Below are positions 32,863 through 45,667 of a stretch of 64,000 nucleotides of DNA, piece by piece. The stretch lies in NCBI RefSeq assembly GCF_000252445.1, contig NC_017790.1:2611001-2675000 (forward strand). The letters run 5' to 3'. This DNA comes from Deinococcus gobiensis I-0. GTDB taxonomy: Bacteria; Deinococcota; Deinococci; Deinococcales; Deinococcaceae. The position numbers were made by a program, and so were the translations under genes. Below the pieces are notes generated by a model. The model did not search any database. It had not been told where the DNA came from and saw only the letters and a program-made list of their open reading frames with translations. The first letter of the stretch is position 1. Every line of letters starts with the position of its first letter.

Positions 32863-34265
32863 GGGCCCGGCTACCGGGGGCGCTGCTGGCCGCCGCGGCC
32901 CTGCTGGCCCCCACCCCTGCCCCGGCCCAGACCGCGACACCGGCCCCGGCCGCCGACGTGGTGCTGCCGCGCGAACCCGGCCTGACCCCGCAGCTGCGCG
33001 CGGCGCTGCGTGGCCTGCCGGGCGACGTGACCACGGCGCTGCTCGTGCGCGACCTGGGTACGGGCGAGGTGACGGCGGCCCTCTCGCCCGACACGCCCCT
33101 GATTCCGGCCAGCACCACCAAGCTGGTCACCGGCGCGGCCACGCTGATCGCGCGTCAGGGCGCGCGCGGCTGGTGGAGCACCGAGCTGACCGTCCCGGCG
33201 GCTCAGGAAGGCCAGGCGCGCGTGAACGCCCTGACCCTGCGCGGCAGCGGCGACCCCACCCTGAGCGTCTCGGAGGGCGCCAACAGCCTGCGCGCCCTGG
33301 CCGCCCAGGCCTACGCGCGCGGCGTGCGGCGCGCGGGCGAGGTGCGGCTCGACCCCGGCCGGGTGGACGCCGCGAGTTTCGCCGCCACCGAGTACGGCCT
33401 GCCCATGCCCGCCCTGCGCCTGAGCGGGTGGGAAGCCCGCCCCCCCGGCAGCGTGGCCGAGGCGCAGCGCCGTCTGGGCGCGGCCCTGATCGGGGAACTG
33501 CGCCGCGCCGGCATCCGGGTGGACCGCGACGCCCTGGGCACGGCGGTGCCCCGGCGGCCCTACGTGCCGGCCCCCCGGCAGGACGCCCAGGGCCGCCGCC
33601 TGGACCCCGACCCGGTCATTCCGGCCGCGCGCCGGCCCGAGTCCGGGGTCGCCAGCGTGCGCAGCGGGCCGGTCACGCCCTTCCTGAACAGCACCCTGCG
33701 CCCCAGCGACAACGCCCGTGCCGAGTCCCTGCTCGCCGCCCTGGCCGCGCTGCCCGGCGAAGACGACGCCGGCAGCGGCACCCTGGCCGGGACCCTGAAC
33801 CGCGAACGCGCCGCCCTGCGCCGCCTGGGCGTGGACCTCAGCGGCGTGGTGCTGGCCGACGGCAGCGGCCTGAGCCGCAGCGACCGACAGACTCCGCGCG
33901 CGCTGGTGGGGCTGCTCAAGGTGATGTACGACCTGCCCTACACCGCCGCGCCCACCACCGACACCCCGGCCCAGGTGTACGCCACGCGGCGCAACCTGTT
34001 CGCCGAGGCGCTGCCGCAGGCGGGCGTGGGCGGCAGCAAGGAGGGACGCGGCGGCACCCTGGCCGCGCGCCTGACCGGCAGTGGGCTGGACGTGCGCGCC
34101 AAGACCGGCACGCTGCCCGGGGTCAGCGCCCTGGCCGGGTATGTCACCGCGCGCAGTGGGCGCACCCTAGCCTTCGCCGTCCTGATGAACGGCCCCGAGA
34201 GCACGCCGCTGCTGGAGCTGCGCGCGGCCCAGGACCGGCTGGTGCGGGCACTGGCCGCCGACTGA
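32859..34265 (+). CDS. dacB: D-Ala-D-Ala carboxypeptidase/endopeptidase, PBP4 (DacB) family, probable CTG start
   Basis: Peptidase S13. SxxK is ASTTK (Ser85 if counted from 32859), SxN is SDN in [15 protein letters not shown] is AKTGTLPG, and DGSGLSR is also present. Trims or cleaves peptidoglycan crosslinks outside the membrane. The first GTG (32958) gives a protein without export signal. Reading 33 codons further up gives [16 protein letters not shown] then APAQ, a signal peptide. An in-frame TGA at 32835 limits the extension and the only start-like codon is CTG 32859, with GGAG 7 bases before it and overlapping the upstream stop (CTGA). Confidence 0.82.
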
Positions 34266-34282
34266 CAGGCACGCCGACGGCC

Positions 34283-34288
34283 TACACT
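34283..34288 (+). promoter_or_regulatory. -10 box of rdgB (leaderless)
   Basis: TACACT, 6 bases before GTG 34295; a CTGACA 15 bases further up could be a -35. Confidence 0.6.
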
Positions 34289-34294
34289 GCGGGG

Positions 34295-34891
34295 GTGACG
34301 AGTGAGAGCCGGAACATCCGCCGCGTGGTCGTGGCGACAAGCAACGCGGGCAAGGTCCGCGAGATCGAGGAGGCGCTGGGCGGCCTGGGCTGGGAGGTCC
34401 AGGGGCTGAGCGGCCTGCCCCTGCCCGAGGAGACCGGCAGCACCTACGCCGAGAACGCCGCCCTGAAGGCCTGCGCGGCTGCCATGATGACCGGCCTGCC
34501 CGCCCTGGCCGACGATTCCGGCCTGGAGGTCGACGCGCTGGGCGGCGAGCCGGGGGTGTACTCGGCCCGTTTCGGAAACCGCAACAGCGACCTGGAACGC
34601 AACCTCTACCTGCTGGAGAAACTGCGCGGCACCCGCGACCGCCGGGCCAAATTCGTGTCGGTGATCGTGCTGGCCTACCCCGACGGCGACCTGGAGGAAT
34701 ACCGGGGCGAGGTAAGGGGCATCCTGCTGGAAGGACCGCGCGGGCAGGGCGGCTTCGGCTACGATCCGCTGTTCGTGCCCGACGGCGAACGCCGCAGCAT
34801 GGCCGAGCTGAGCGTGCCGGAAAAGCGCGCGGTGGGCCACCGGGGGCAGGCGCTCGCGGCGCTGCTCGCCGCCCACCGCCCCGGCGCCTGA
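34295..34891 (+). CDS. rdgB: XTP/dITP diphosphatase (RdgB/HAM1 family)
   Basis: 198 residues. Hydrolyses dITP, XTP and ITP to monophosphates, keeping deaminated purines out of DNA and RNA. VVVATSNAGKVREIEEAL (substrate-binding SNxxK), TYAENAALKA, ADDSGLEVDALGG (catalytic Asp/Glu metal site), GVYSARF, GGFGYDPLFVP and SHRGQAL-like GHRGQAL are all present. Starts at GTG 34295 just after a leaderless-type -10. The frame extends upstream but overlaps dacB. Confidence 0.95.
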   Translation: MTSESRNIRRVVVATSNAGKVREIEEALGGLGWEVQGLSGLPLPEETGSTYAENAALKACAAAMMTGLPALADDSGLEVDALGGEPGVYSARFGNRNSDLERNLYLLEKLRGTRDRRAKFVSVIVLAYPDGDLEEYRGEVRGILLEGPRGQGGFGYDPLFVPDGERRSMAELSVPEKRAVGHRGQALAALLAAHRPGA

Positions 34892-34958
34892 GCGCTTTCC
34901 GCTGAGCAATCCTTTAGCCAGCCCGTCGCCCGGCCGGCGCCGCCCTTAGCCTGACCCC

Positions 34959-35504
34959 ATGACGACCTTACGCGGCGTATTGACCGGACTGGTGGGGGGC
35001 GCGGCAGGCACCCTGGCGATGGGGCAGTACTGGACGAAGATCGCCCCGCTGGTACAGCCTCAAAGTGCGCCGCCCGAAAAGGGCCCGGACAAGCACTCGA
35101 TCGCGCCGCTGGGGCAGGTGCACCAGCCCGGCGAGAGCAGCACCGCCGCGCTGGGCCGCCTGGGCTACGAGGCCCTGAAGGGCAAGCCCCCCCGCAGCGA
35201 CCGCCTGAAAAACGACCTCAGCGAAGGGGTCCACTGGGGCATGGGGCTCCTGAGCGGGGCCGCCTTCGGGGCCGTCGCCGCGCCGCCGAGCGCCCTGGGC
35301 GGGCTGGGCCTGGGAGCCGCCTTCGGGGCAGGACTGTGGGCACTCATGGACGAGGGCGTCGTGCCGCTGCTGGGCCTTCAGGACGGGCCGGGTGCAGGCA
35401 ACGCGCGGGGACATCTCAACCGTCTGGGCGCGCACGTGTTCTACGGCGCGGCCCTGGGGCTGAGCGCCTGGGCCCTGGGCCGCGCCCTGAGCGGCGACCA
35501 GTAG
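34959..35504 (+). CDS. DUF1440/YagU-like membrane protein
   Basis: 181 residues, predicted inner-membrane protein with Gly/Ala-rich helices: LTGLVGGAAGTLAMGQYW, WGMGLLSGAAFGAVAAPPSALGGLGLGAAFGAGLWALM, and HVFYGAALGLSAWALG (given in parts). Resembles the YagU/DUF1440 family, whose role is unknown. TAGCCT (34947-34952) lies 6 bases before the ATG, so leaderless. Confidence 0.7.
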   Translation: MTTLRGVLTGLVGGAAGTLAMGQYWTKIAPLVQPQSAPPEKGPDKHSIAPLGQVHQPGESSTAALGRLGYEALKGKPPRSDRLKNDLSEGVHWGMGLLSGAAFGAVAAPPSALGGLGLGAAFGAGLWALMDEGVVPLLGLQDGPGAGNARGHLNRLGAHVFYGAALGLSAWALGRALSGDQ

Positions 35505-35578
35505 GCGTCGATAGACAAAGCGAAGGGGAAAGACACACGCGGCCTCTCCCCTGTCCCTTTAGCTGTCCCTTTGGCCCT

Positions 35579-36037
35579 TCAGCTCTGGGCGGCGCCTTCC
35601 TCGGCGTGGGCCTGCACGTCGCGCTTCAGGCGCATCAGGATGGCGCCCATGCCGCGCAGGCGCATCGGCGTGATGAGTTCCGAGAGCCCCATGTCCATGT
35701 AGAACTGGTCCGGCACGCTCAGGATCGTCTCGGGCGACTCGCCGCTCAGGGCCTCGTTCAGGATGCCCGCGTAGCCGCGTACGGTCGGGGCCTCCTCGGG
35801 CACCTTGAAGAACATCTTCACGCCGCCCGCCTCGTCCCGCTCGGTCACCAGGAAAAAGGGGCTGGTGCATTCGGGCACCGCCTGCATGAATTCGGGGTGC
35901 TCAGCGTACTTCTCGGGCAGGGCGGGGAGCTTCTTGCTGTACTCCAGCAGGGCCTGGAGGCGCAGGGGTTTGGGGGCCGAGCGGAAGAGATTCACGATCC
36001 CTTGCAGCTTGTCGGGGAGGGGAGCGGCGTCGGTCAT
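35579..36037 (-). CDS. sufE: SufE-family sulfur acceptor
   Basis: 152 residues. Accepts persulfide sulfur from the cysteine desulfurase and passes it to Suf[29 protein letters not shown] is the SufE N-terminal helix pair (written in part); the active Cys lies in [31 protein letters not shown] and the C-terminal [10 protein letters not shown] are family features. Minus-strand TACAGT (36044-36049) is 6 bases before the ATG. Divergent from a sulfurtransferase, 134 bases apart, and unlinked to sufCBD. Confidence 0.92.
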   Translation of the reverse strand: MTDAAPLPDKLQGIVNLFRSAPKPLRLQALLEYSKKLPALPEKYAEHPEFMQAVPECTSPFFLVTERDEAGGVKMFFKVPEEAPTVRGYAGILNEALSGESPETILSVPDQFYMDMGLSELITPMRLRGMGAILMRLKRDVQAHAEEGAAQS

Positions 36038-36043
36038 GCCGCT

Positions 36044-36049
36044 ACTGTA
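36044..36049 (-). promoter_or_regulatory. -10 box of sufE (leaderless)
   Basis: TACAGT on the minus strand, 6 bases before ATG 36037. Confidence 0.6.
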
Positions 36050-36085
36050 ACGTGGGCGGCACAGACGCTATGGTGAGCCCTGTCC

Positions 36086-36106
36086 AGTTGACTCTTTTGG
36101 TCAACT
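36086..36106. promoter_or_regulatory. Palindrome between sufE and the sulfurtransferase gene
   Basis: AGTTGAC (36086-36092), 7-base spacer, GTCAACT (36100-36106): a perfect inverted repeat. A TTGGTC at 36097-36102 with AATAAT at 36121-36126 (18-base spacer) could be the downstream gene's promoter, so the palindrome would overlap its -35. Confidence 0.5.
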
Positions 36107-36171
36107 ACCGGCCGCCGCAGAATAATCGTGCACAGCCTGGGCCCCCCGGCCCACACAAGGGAGGAAGACAG

Positions 36172-37035
36172 ATGGACTACGCGAAAGACGTGCTGGTGAA
36201 TACCGAATGGGTGGCCGAACATCTGGGCCAGCCGGGCCTGCGCCTGATCGAGGTGGACGAGGACATCCTGCTGTACGACACCGGGCACGTCCCCGGCGCC
36301 GTGAAGGTGGACTGGCAGCAGGACTTCTGGCACCCGGTCGAGCGCGACTTCATCGGTCCCGACGAGGTCGCGGCGCTGCTAGGCCGCCTGGGCATCGGCC
36401 CGGACGACCAGATCGTGCTGTACGGCGACAAGAGCAACTGGTGGGCCGCCTACGCCTACTGGTTCATGAGCTACAGCGGCGTGAAAAACCCGCTGAAGCT
36501 CATGAACGGCGGGCGTCAGAAGTGGGTCGCCGAGGGCCGCGAGCTGACCACCGACGAAACCCCGGTGCAGGCGACCGAGTACCCCGCCCTGACGCGCGAC
36601 GACAGCCTGCGCGCCTACCGCGACGAGGTCAAGGCGCACCTCGAGAGCGTCAAGGCCGGGCAGGGCGCCCTGGTGGACGTGCGCAGCCCCGACGAGTTCT
36701 CGGGCAAGGTCACGCACATGGCGAACTACCCGCAGGAAGGCGTACTGCGCGGCGGCCACATCCCCGGCGCGCGCAGCATCCCCTGGGCCAAGGCCACCAA
36801 CGAGGACGGCACCTTCAAGTCGGCCGACGAACTCTCGGCGCTGTACGGCGGCGAGGGCGTGACCCCCGACAAGGACGTGATCGCCTACTGCCGCATCGCC
36901 GAACGCAGCAGCCACTCGTGGTTCGTGCTGCGCGAACTGCTGGGCTACCCCAAGGTGCGCAACTACGACGGCTCGTGGACCGAGTGGGGCAACGCCGTGG
37001 GTATGCCCATCGAGAAGAGCTACCAGGAAGCCTGA
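36172..37035 (+). CDS. Two-domain thiosulfate/3-mercaptopyruvate sulfurtransferase
   Basis: 287 residues, two rhodanese domains. The first ([13 protein letters not shown] to [15 protein letters not shown]) is inactive-type; the second carries the catalytic Cys in [18 protein letters not shown], the CRIGERSSH-like loop of CysA-type thiosulfate sulfurtransferases. Moves sulfane sulfur to thiol or cyanide acceptors. ATG 36172 follows GGGAGGAAG. Divergent from sufE, suggesting sulfur-relay function. Own terminator. Confidence 0.92.
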   Translation: MDYAKDVLVNTEWVAEHLGQPGLRLIEVDEDILLYDTGHVPGAVKVDWQQDFWHPVERDFIGPDEVAALLGRLGIGPDDQIVLYGDKSNWWAAYAYWFMSYSGVKNPLKLMNGGRQKWVAEGRELTTDETPVQATEYPALTRDDSLRAYRDEVKAHLESVKAGQGALVDVRSPDEFSGKVTHMANYPQEGVLRGGHIPGARSIPWAKATNEDGTFKSADELSALYGGEGVTPDKDVIAYCRIAERSSHSWFVLRELLGYPKVRNYDGSWTEWGNAVGMPIEKSYQEA

Positions 37036-37050
37036 ACACCGGGCACACCC

Positions 37051-37082
37051 GGGGCAGGGGCCGCGCGCCTCTGCCCCTTTTT
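37051..37082 (+). terminator. Intrinsic terminator of the sulfurtransferase gene
   Basis: GGGGCAGGGG (37051-37060) pairs with CCTCTGCCCC (37068-37077) with one G-T pair, then TTTTT. Confidence 0.88.
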
Positions 37083-37284
37083 CCGGCCTGGCCGCTGCCC
37101 CCAATCAGGGGCAAAAAAGCTGAAGCTGAGCACAAAGTAAGAGCGGCGACAGGGTTGGGGCCGTAGGCTACCCTCAACCCGAGCCACGTCCCGCCGAGCC
37201 GGAACGTCCCGGACCGGGAACGACCTGCCGCCGCCCTCAACCTCTGAAGGCCCGTCTCCGCTTCTTTCCGCCCAAGGTGTACCC

Positions 37285-37746
37285 ATGAAGTTCCTGATTC
37301 TTCTGCTGATTGTCGTGGCGATTGTCGCCTTTCTGGTGCTCAGGAAGCGTTCCGGCACGGCCGGTCCGCCGCAGGAGAGCGCGCCGCAGGTCCAGCCTCC
37401 CGGCACCCGGCACCTCGACGAGGAAACGGCCGCGCGGCCCGAAATCGACGCGTCGGCCCTCTCGTCGGCGCGCGCCCGCGTGTCGCAGGACATTCCCGAC
37501 GAGGTGCTGGGCGACGTGCTGCTCGACGCCACGCCCCAGCAGGCCGCGCGGATGTTCGCCGCCGTCCCCGCCGACGTGATGGCCGGAGCCATCGGTCAGA
37601 ACACGGCCCGCGCGGGCACCGTGCAGGTGCAGGGCCAGGCCAGCGCCGGGGACATGGCCCAGCTCAGCAGTCTGGGCAGCGCCGTGGACGACCTCGACTT
37701 CTGGAGCCTGGGCGACGACACGCCCCCCCAGAGCCAGAAAAAATAA
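37285..37746 (+). CDS. Membrane-anchored protein of unknown function
   Basis: 153 residues. N-terminal anchor KFLILLLIVVAIVAFLVL followed by RKR, so the C-terminal part is probably cytoplasmic. The rest is polar, Ala/Gln/Asp-rich, with a helical middle (DEVLGDVLLDATPQQAARMF) and a disordered acidic end. No family recognised. AAGG is 7 bases before the ATG. Flanked by terminators; monocistronic. Confidence 0.7.
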   Translation: MKFLILLLIVVAIVAFLVLRKRSGTAGPPQESAPQVQPPGTRHLDEETAARPEIDASALSSARARVSQDIPDEVLGDVLLDATPQQAARMFAAVPADVMAGAIGQNTARAGTVQVQGQASAGDMAQLSSLGSAVDDLDFWSLGDDTPPQSQKK

Positions 37747-37919
37747 GGGCAGGCCCGCCGGCCGCCGCGCGCGCGGGGCCGCCGCCTTTCCCATCCGGGG
37801 ACGGGCAGGCGGCCCCTTCGCCGCGGCGGCCGGGCTGTTCCCCTGCGGGTACGCGCGCCGCGGCGGCCCGGTTCGCGTTATGGTGAGCCGTAAAACCATT
37901 TCTTCTGGGAGGAACTTTC

Positions 37920-38912
<993 letters not shown>

Positions 38913-38923
38913 GGCGGACGTGA

Positions 38924-38960
38924 CCGCGGGGCCGCCGCATAGGCGCCGGCCCCCCTGCGG
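38924..38960 (+). terminator. Hairpin after mdh
   Basis: CCGCGGGGCCG-type arm (GGGGCCG at 38928-38934) pairs with CGGCCCC at 38947-38953, flanked by CCGC/GCGG. No T-run. Confidence 0.45.
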
Positions 38961-39062
38961 AACGGACGACCCCCGGCAGGGTCCGGAGAGGTGGGGCGCA
39001 GCTTGCGGGCCGCGCCCCACCGCCGTCTCGCCGCAGGGAGCCTGCCAGGGCCACATTGCCGC

Positions 39063-39068
39063 TACAGT
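39063..39068 (+). promoter_or_regulatory. -10 box of the cyclodeaminase-like gene (leaderless)
   Basis: TACAGT, 6 bases before ATG 39075. Confidence 0.6.
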
Positions 39069-39074
39069 GCGGCC

Positions 39075-39724
39075 ATGACCCTCCCCGACACCCTCTGGAC
39101 CCACACCGCCCAGGACCTCCTGAGCGCCACCAGCAGCCGCCAGCCCACCCCCGGCGGCGGCTCGGTGGCGGCCCTGAGTGGGGCCTTCGGGGCCGGGCTG
39201 GTCCTGATGGCCGCGCGCATCAGCCTGCACAAGGCGCAGAAGGCGGGCCAGGTACCCGACCTCGCCCTGACGGCGGCCCTGGACACGCTGGAGGAGGTCC
39301 AGGGCCACCTGCGCCGCCTGACCGACGAGGACGTGGCGGTGTTCCGGGGCTACGTGGACGCCACACGCCTGCCCCGCACCACCGAGGAGGAGCAGGCCGC
39401 GCGCCGCGCCGCCCTGGACCGGGCCGGGGAAGCGGCCCGCGCCGCGCCGCTGGAGACCGCGCAGGCCTGCGTGGAGGCGCTCGAACAGGCCCAGGCCTGC
39501 CTGCCGCATACGCACCCCGAGGTGGTCAGCGACGTGGGCGCGGGCGCGGCCCTGCTGCGCGGCGCGCTGGAAGCCGCCCTGCTGACCCTGGACATCAACC
39601 TGCGGCACCTGGAGGGTGAGGAACGGGCGCGGCTCCAGGCCCGGCGCACCGGATGGTCGGCGCGCGGCGAGACCCTCGCCGCCGGAATTCTGGAGGACAC
39701 GCGGGCGGCCATCTCGCGCGGCGC

Positions 39725-39728
<4 letters not shown>
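39075..39728 (+). CDS. Cyclodeaminase/cyclohydrolase family protein
   Basis: 217 residues, all-helical FTCD_C fold. The N-terminal [22 protein letters not shown] is the family hallmark; [13 protein letters not shown] and [22 protein letters not shown] follow. It acts on formimino- or methenyl-tetrahydrofolate in relatives. No formiminotransferase domain is fused or adjacent, so it is a standalone cyclodeaminase/cyclohydrolase homologue and the exact substrate is uncertain. Its stop codon lies inside the -35 of the following tRNA promoter. Confidence 0.85.
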
Positions 39729-39776
<48 letters not shown>

Positions 39777-39839
39777 TAGCGCGGGCGAGATACCAAAGCA
39801 ACCGGAGCTGTGCAGCCTGAGCTGCGAACGACGGAAGCG

Positions 39840-39925
<86 letters not shown>

Positions 39926-39964
39926 GCAGAGGGACCCCAGCAGAGATGCTGGGGTCTCTGCTTT
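39926..39964 (+). terminator. Terminator of tRNA-Leu
   Basis: Arm at 39926-39942 pairs with TGCTGGGGTCTCTGC (39947-39961) with a bulged G, 4-base loop, then TTTG. Confidence 0.75.
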
Positions 39965-40018
39965 GCCGTGACATGACCGGATCGCCTGCCTTTGCAGGTC
40001 GGGCTGCCCGGCTGGCGC

Positions 40019-41170
40019 TCAGAAATGCGGGCGGCGGCGGGCCAGCACACGCAGATAGACCGCCTCCAGGGCAGCGGCGCGCTCGGGCAGCGCGTACTGC
40101 CGGGCACTGGCGCGCGCGCCGGCCTGAAGGGCCCCCAGACGCGCGGGGGCCAGCGTCTCCAGCAGGCCCAGCGACAGGTCGTCGGGGGTGGCCTCCCGCA
40201 CCGTGCCGTTCTCGCCTTCACGGATCAGGTCGAGGGCGGCGGCGCTGCGGGCCGCCACCAGAGGCGCCCCGGCGGCCAGCGCCTCGATCATGGACATGGG
40301 CAGCACCTCGCTGGTGCTGGCCGTCAGGAAAGCGTCGGCGGCGGCCAGGGCTTCGGGCACGCGGGCGTAGGGCACCGGGCCGGTGAAGGTCACGCCCTCG
40401 GGGGCCATCGCCTGCGCCTCGGCGCGGCTGGGGCCGTCGCCGACCACCAGCAGCCGCAGTTCGGGGCGGCTGGCCCGCGCGCGGTCGAAGGCCCGCAACA
40501 TGACCCCCAGATTCTTCTCGGGGGCCAGTCGCCCCAGCGACACGACCAGGGGCACGTCCGGCGCGACGTGGTACTCGGCCCGGAAGGCGGCCCCCGACGC
40601 CCCCGCGAAGGCCGTGAGGTCCACCGGGTTCGGAAAGAGGGTCGTCTCGCCCGCGAACCCGTAGCCGCGCAGCATGTCCACCATCGCCTGTCCGGGGGCC
40701 AGGACGGCGTCCACCCGCCGCGCGAAGGCCGAGACGTGGGGACGCAGCACCGCCCGGCCCACCCGCCGGGGCATGGGCGTGTAGTGCAGGTACTCGTCGT
40801 ACTGGGTGTGCGCCGTGAAGACCACCGGCGCGCCCGCGAGCCGCGCCCAGCGCAGCGCCAGCCGCCCGGCCAGGAAGGGGTGCATGGTGTGGACCACGTC
40901 CAGCCCGCGCAGGGGCAGCCGCGCGGTGAGCCGGGGGCCGGGCGCGAGCATGACCGGGTAGTCGGCCGGGGCACCCAGCGCCCGCGCGCCCGCGAATGAA
41001 CTGTTCAGGCGGTAGACGCCGTCCTCGTGCGGGGGCATCTGCGGATGGCGGGGCGCGAACACCAGGACCTCGTGACCGCGCTCCCGCAGGCCACGTGCAA
41101 AGAGCGCCGTACTGGTGGCGACCCCGTTGCGGGACGGCAGATAGGTGGCAGTCACGATTCCGATTCGCAC
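40019..41170 (-). CDS. Glycosyltransferase family 4 protein
   Basis: 383 residues, GT-B fold. N-terminal [20 protein letters not shown] (acceptor domain), [25 protein letters not shown], and the C-terminal donor domain with [21 protein letters not shown], and the E-x7-E motif ([12 protein letters not shown]). Resembles GT4 enzymes that glycosylate diacylglycerol or phosphatidylinositol; the acceptor is not certain. GTG 41170 is the start: TAGACT on the minus strand (41181-41186) ends 10 bases upstream, and the longer frame is antisense to hisA. Divergent from hisA. Confidence 0.88.
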   Translation of the reverse strand: MRIGIVTATYLPSRNGVATSTALFARGLRERGHEVLVFAPRHPQMPPHEDGVYRLNSSFAGARALGAPADYPVMLAPGPRLTARLPLRGLDVVHTMHPFLAGRLALRWARLAGAPVVFTAHTQYDEYLHYTPMPRRVGRAVLRPHVSAFARRVDAVLAPGQAMVDMLRGYGFAGETTLFPNPVDLTAFAGASGAAFRAEYHVAPDVPLVVSLGRLAPEKNLGVMLRAFDRARASRPELRLLVVGDGPSRAEAQAMAPEGVTFTGPVPYARVPEALAAADAFLTASTSEVLPMSMIEALAAGAPLVAARSAAALDLIREGENGTVREATPDDLSLGLLETLAPARLGALQAGARASARQYALPERAAALEAVYLRVLARRRPHF

Positions 41171-41221
41171 GCTGAGGCGCAGTCTAGCGGGCCGGGGACC
41201 GCCCCGGTCTACGCCGCCCCG

Positions 41222-41227
41222 TATGCT
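41222..41227 (+). promoter_or_regulatory. -10 box of hisA (leaderless)
   Basis: TATGCT, 7 bases before GTG 41235. It argues for GTG 41235 over ATG 41223, which lies inside the box. Confidence 0.6.
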
Positions 41228-41234
41228 GGGGCGC

Positions 41235-41954
41235 GTGAACCGCTCCCTGTCTCCCCTGATCCTGCCCTGTGTGGACATCCAGTCGGGCCGCGCCGTCCGG
41301 CTGTATGAAGGCGACCCCGACCGAGAGACCGTGTATTTCGAGTCGCCGCTGGACGCCGCGCGCCACTGGGCCGGCCTGGGCGCGGGCTTCCTGCACCTCG
41401 TGGACCTCGACGCCGCCACCGGGCGCGGCGGGAACCGGGAGATCATCGCGCAGATCGTCTCTGGACTGGACGTGCCGGTCGAGGTGGGGGGCGGCGTGCG
41501 CAGCCGCGAGGACGCCGAGGCCCTGCTCGCGCTGGGTGTGCGCCGCGTGGTGATCGGCACGGCGGCCGTGAAGAACCCCGAACTGGTGGCCGAACTCATC
41601 GCCGCCCACGGCTCCGAGGCGGTCGTCGTGAGCCTGGACGCGCGCGGACTGGAAGTCGCCACGCACGGCTGGGCGCAGGGCAGCGGCGTGCAGGTGGCCG
41701 AGCTGACCCCGCGACTGGCCGACGCGGGCCTGGAAACCCTGATCTTTACCGACGTGACCCGCGACGGCACCCTGAAGGGCCTGGACCGCGACCTGATGCG
41801 CCAGGTACGCGGGCTGTGGCTCAACACCCTGATCGTGGGCGGCGGCGTGCGTGACGTGGAAGACGTGCGGCTGCTGGCCGAGGAGGGCATCGAGGGCGCC
41901 ATCGTGGGCCGCGCGATCTACGAGGGCACGCTGCCCTACCCAGTCACGCTCTAA
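41235..41954 (+). CDS. hisA: Phosphoribosylformimino-5-aminoimidazole carboxamide ribotide isomerase
   Basis: 239 residues, (beta/alpha)8 barrel of histidine synthesis. Catalytic Asp pair in [14 protein letters not shown] and [14 protein letters not shown]; phosphate sites VEVGGGVRS and [16 protein letters not shown] and [11 protein letters not shown] support the assignment. Amadori rearrangement of ProFAR to PRFAR. No other his genes are adjacent. Convergent with the BrkB-family gene, with a shared hairpin. Confidence 0.95.
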   Translation: MNRSLSPLILPCVDIQSGRAVRLYEGDPDRETVYFESPLDAARHWAGLGAGFLHLVDLDAATGRGGNREIIAQIVSGLDVPVEVGGGVRSREDAEALLALGVRRVVIGTAAVKNPELVAELIAAHGSEAVVVSLDARGLEVATHGWAQGSGVQVAELTPRLADAGLETLIFTDVTRDGTLKGLDRDLMRQVRGLWLNTLIVGGGVRDVEDVRLLAEEGIEGAIVGRAIYEGTLPYPVTL

Positions 41955-41964
41955 GACCACAGCT

Positions 41965-42001
41965 GTGGGGGACGCAGGCCACGTTCGCCCGCGTCCCCCA
42001 C
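41965..42001. terminator. Bidirectional terminator hisA / brkB-like gene
   Basis: GTGGGGGACGC (41965-41975) pairs exactly with GCGTCCCCCAC (41991-42001), 15-base loop. Confidence 0.7.
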
Positions 42002-42011
42002 GTGTGTCTGT

Positions 42012-43205
<1,194 letters not shown>

Positions 43206-43281
43206 CCCGGCAGTGTAAGCGGGGGGGCCGGGCGCACGCCCCCTGACGAGGCGAGCAGTTTCACCGTCGCTTCATGTCCGT

Positions 43282-43287
43282 TACCCT
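43282..43287 (+). promoter_or_regulatory. -10 box of thioesterase gene (leaderless)
   Basis: TACCCT, 6 bases before ATG 43294. Confidence 0.6.
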
Positions 43288-43293
43288 GACGCC

Positions 43294-43713
43294 ATGCGCA
43301 CCATGCCAGAGGGGTTCCAGCAGCAGCTCGTGATCACGGTGACGGACGAGATGACCGTCCAGTTCGCCGAACTCGGGCCGGTCCACCCGGTCTACGCGAC
43401 CTACTGGCTGGCCCGGCACTTCGAGGAGGCGGGGCGCAAGCTCATCCTGCCCTTTCTGGAGGAGGGCGAGGAAGGCATCGGCACGCAGCTGGAGGTCTTT
43501 CATACGGCCTCGGCGCTGCCGGGCATGCGCGTGACCGTCACGGCGACCTTCACGCGGCAGGGCGGCCGGCGCATTCACGCCGATCTGTTCGCCGTGAACG
43601 AATTGGGCGACGCGGTCGGGCACGGCACCACCACCCAGGTCGTGACGGCCGGAACGCGGCTCCAGGACGGCTTCGCCGAGCTGCGTCGCCGCTGGGAGGC
43701 CGCGCGGGACTGA
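43294..43713 (+). CDS. Hotdog thioesterase (FlK-like)
   Basis: 139 residues, single hotdog domain. [35 protein letters not shown] (in two parts: [15 protein letters not shown] and [17 protein letters not shown]), [12 protein letters not shown] and the glycine-rich end [13 protein letters not shown] match the fluoroacetyl-CoA thioesterase-like group. It should hydrolyse a short acyl-CoA; the natural substrate is unknown. Precedes the malic enzyme gene, which has its own -10. Confidence 0.85.
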   Translation: MRTMPEGFQQQLVITVTDEMTVQFAELGPVHPVYATYWLARHFEEAGRKLILPFLEEGEEGIGTQLEVFHTASALPGMRVTVTATFTRQGGRRIHADLFAVNELGDAVGHGTTTQVVTAGTRLQDGFAELRRRWEAARD

Positions 43714-43787
43714 GGGCGGGCCCGCCGTCCCCCAGACGGTTTCAGTCCGGGTGGCCCCCGGCAGGCGCGCAGCAGGAACGCCGCCGC

Positions 43788-43793
43788 TATGCT
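43788..43793 (+). promoter_or_regulatory. -10 box of malic enzyme gene
   Basis: TATGCT, 8 bases before ATG 43802. Confidence 0.55.
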
Positions 43794-43801
43794 GGGGCAA
43801 T

Positions 43802-45571
<1,770 letters not shown>

Positions 45572-45587
45572 GCCCACCGTCCGGACG

Positions 45588-45619
45588 GCCCCTCTCCCCG
45601 GCGGGAGTGGGGCTTTTTT
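45588..45619 (+). terminator. Intrinsic terminator of maeA
   Basis: GCCCCTCTCCC (45588-45598) pairs with GGGAGTGGGGC (45603-45613) with one mismatch, then TTTTTT. Confidence 0.9.
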
Positions 45620-45667
45620 ATTCCTGTGCAGGGCCGGTTCCGGGCCGGCGTGGGCCCGAACCCCACC

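Noticed and set aside
32958..34265. PBP4-type gene beginning at GTG 32958
   Set aside because: It would lack the signal peptide that is encoded directly upstream in frame; the CTG 32859 start with SD fits better.
37820..37870. Two copies of CCGCGGCGGCC before mdh as regulatory repeats
   Set aside because: Too simple and GC-biased to separate from background in this genome.
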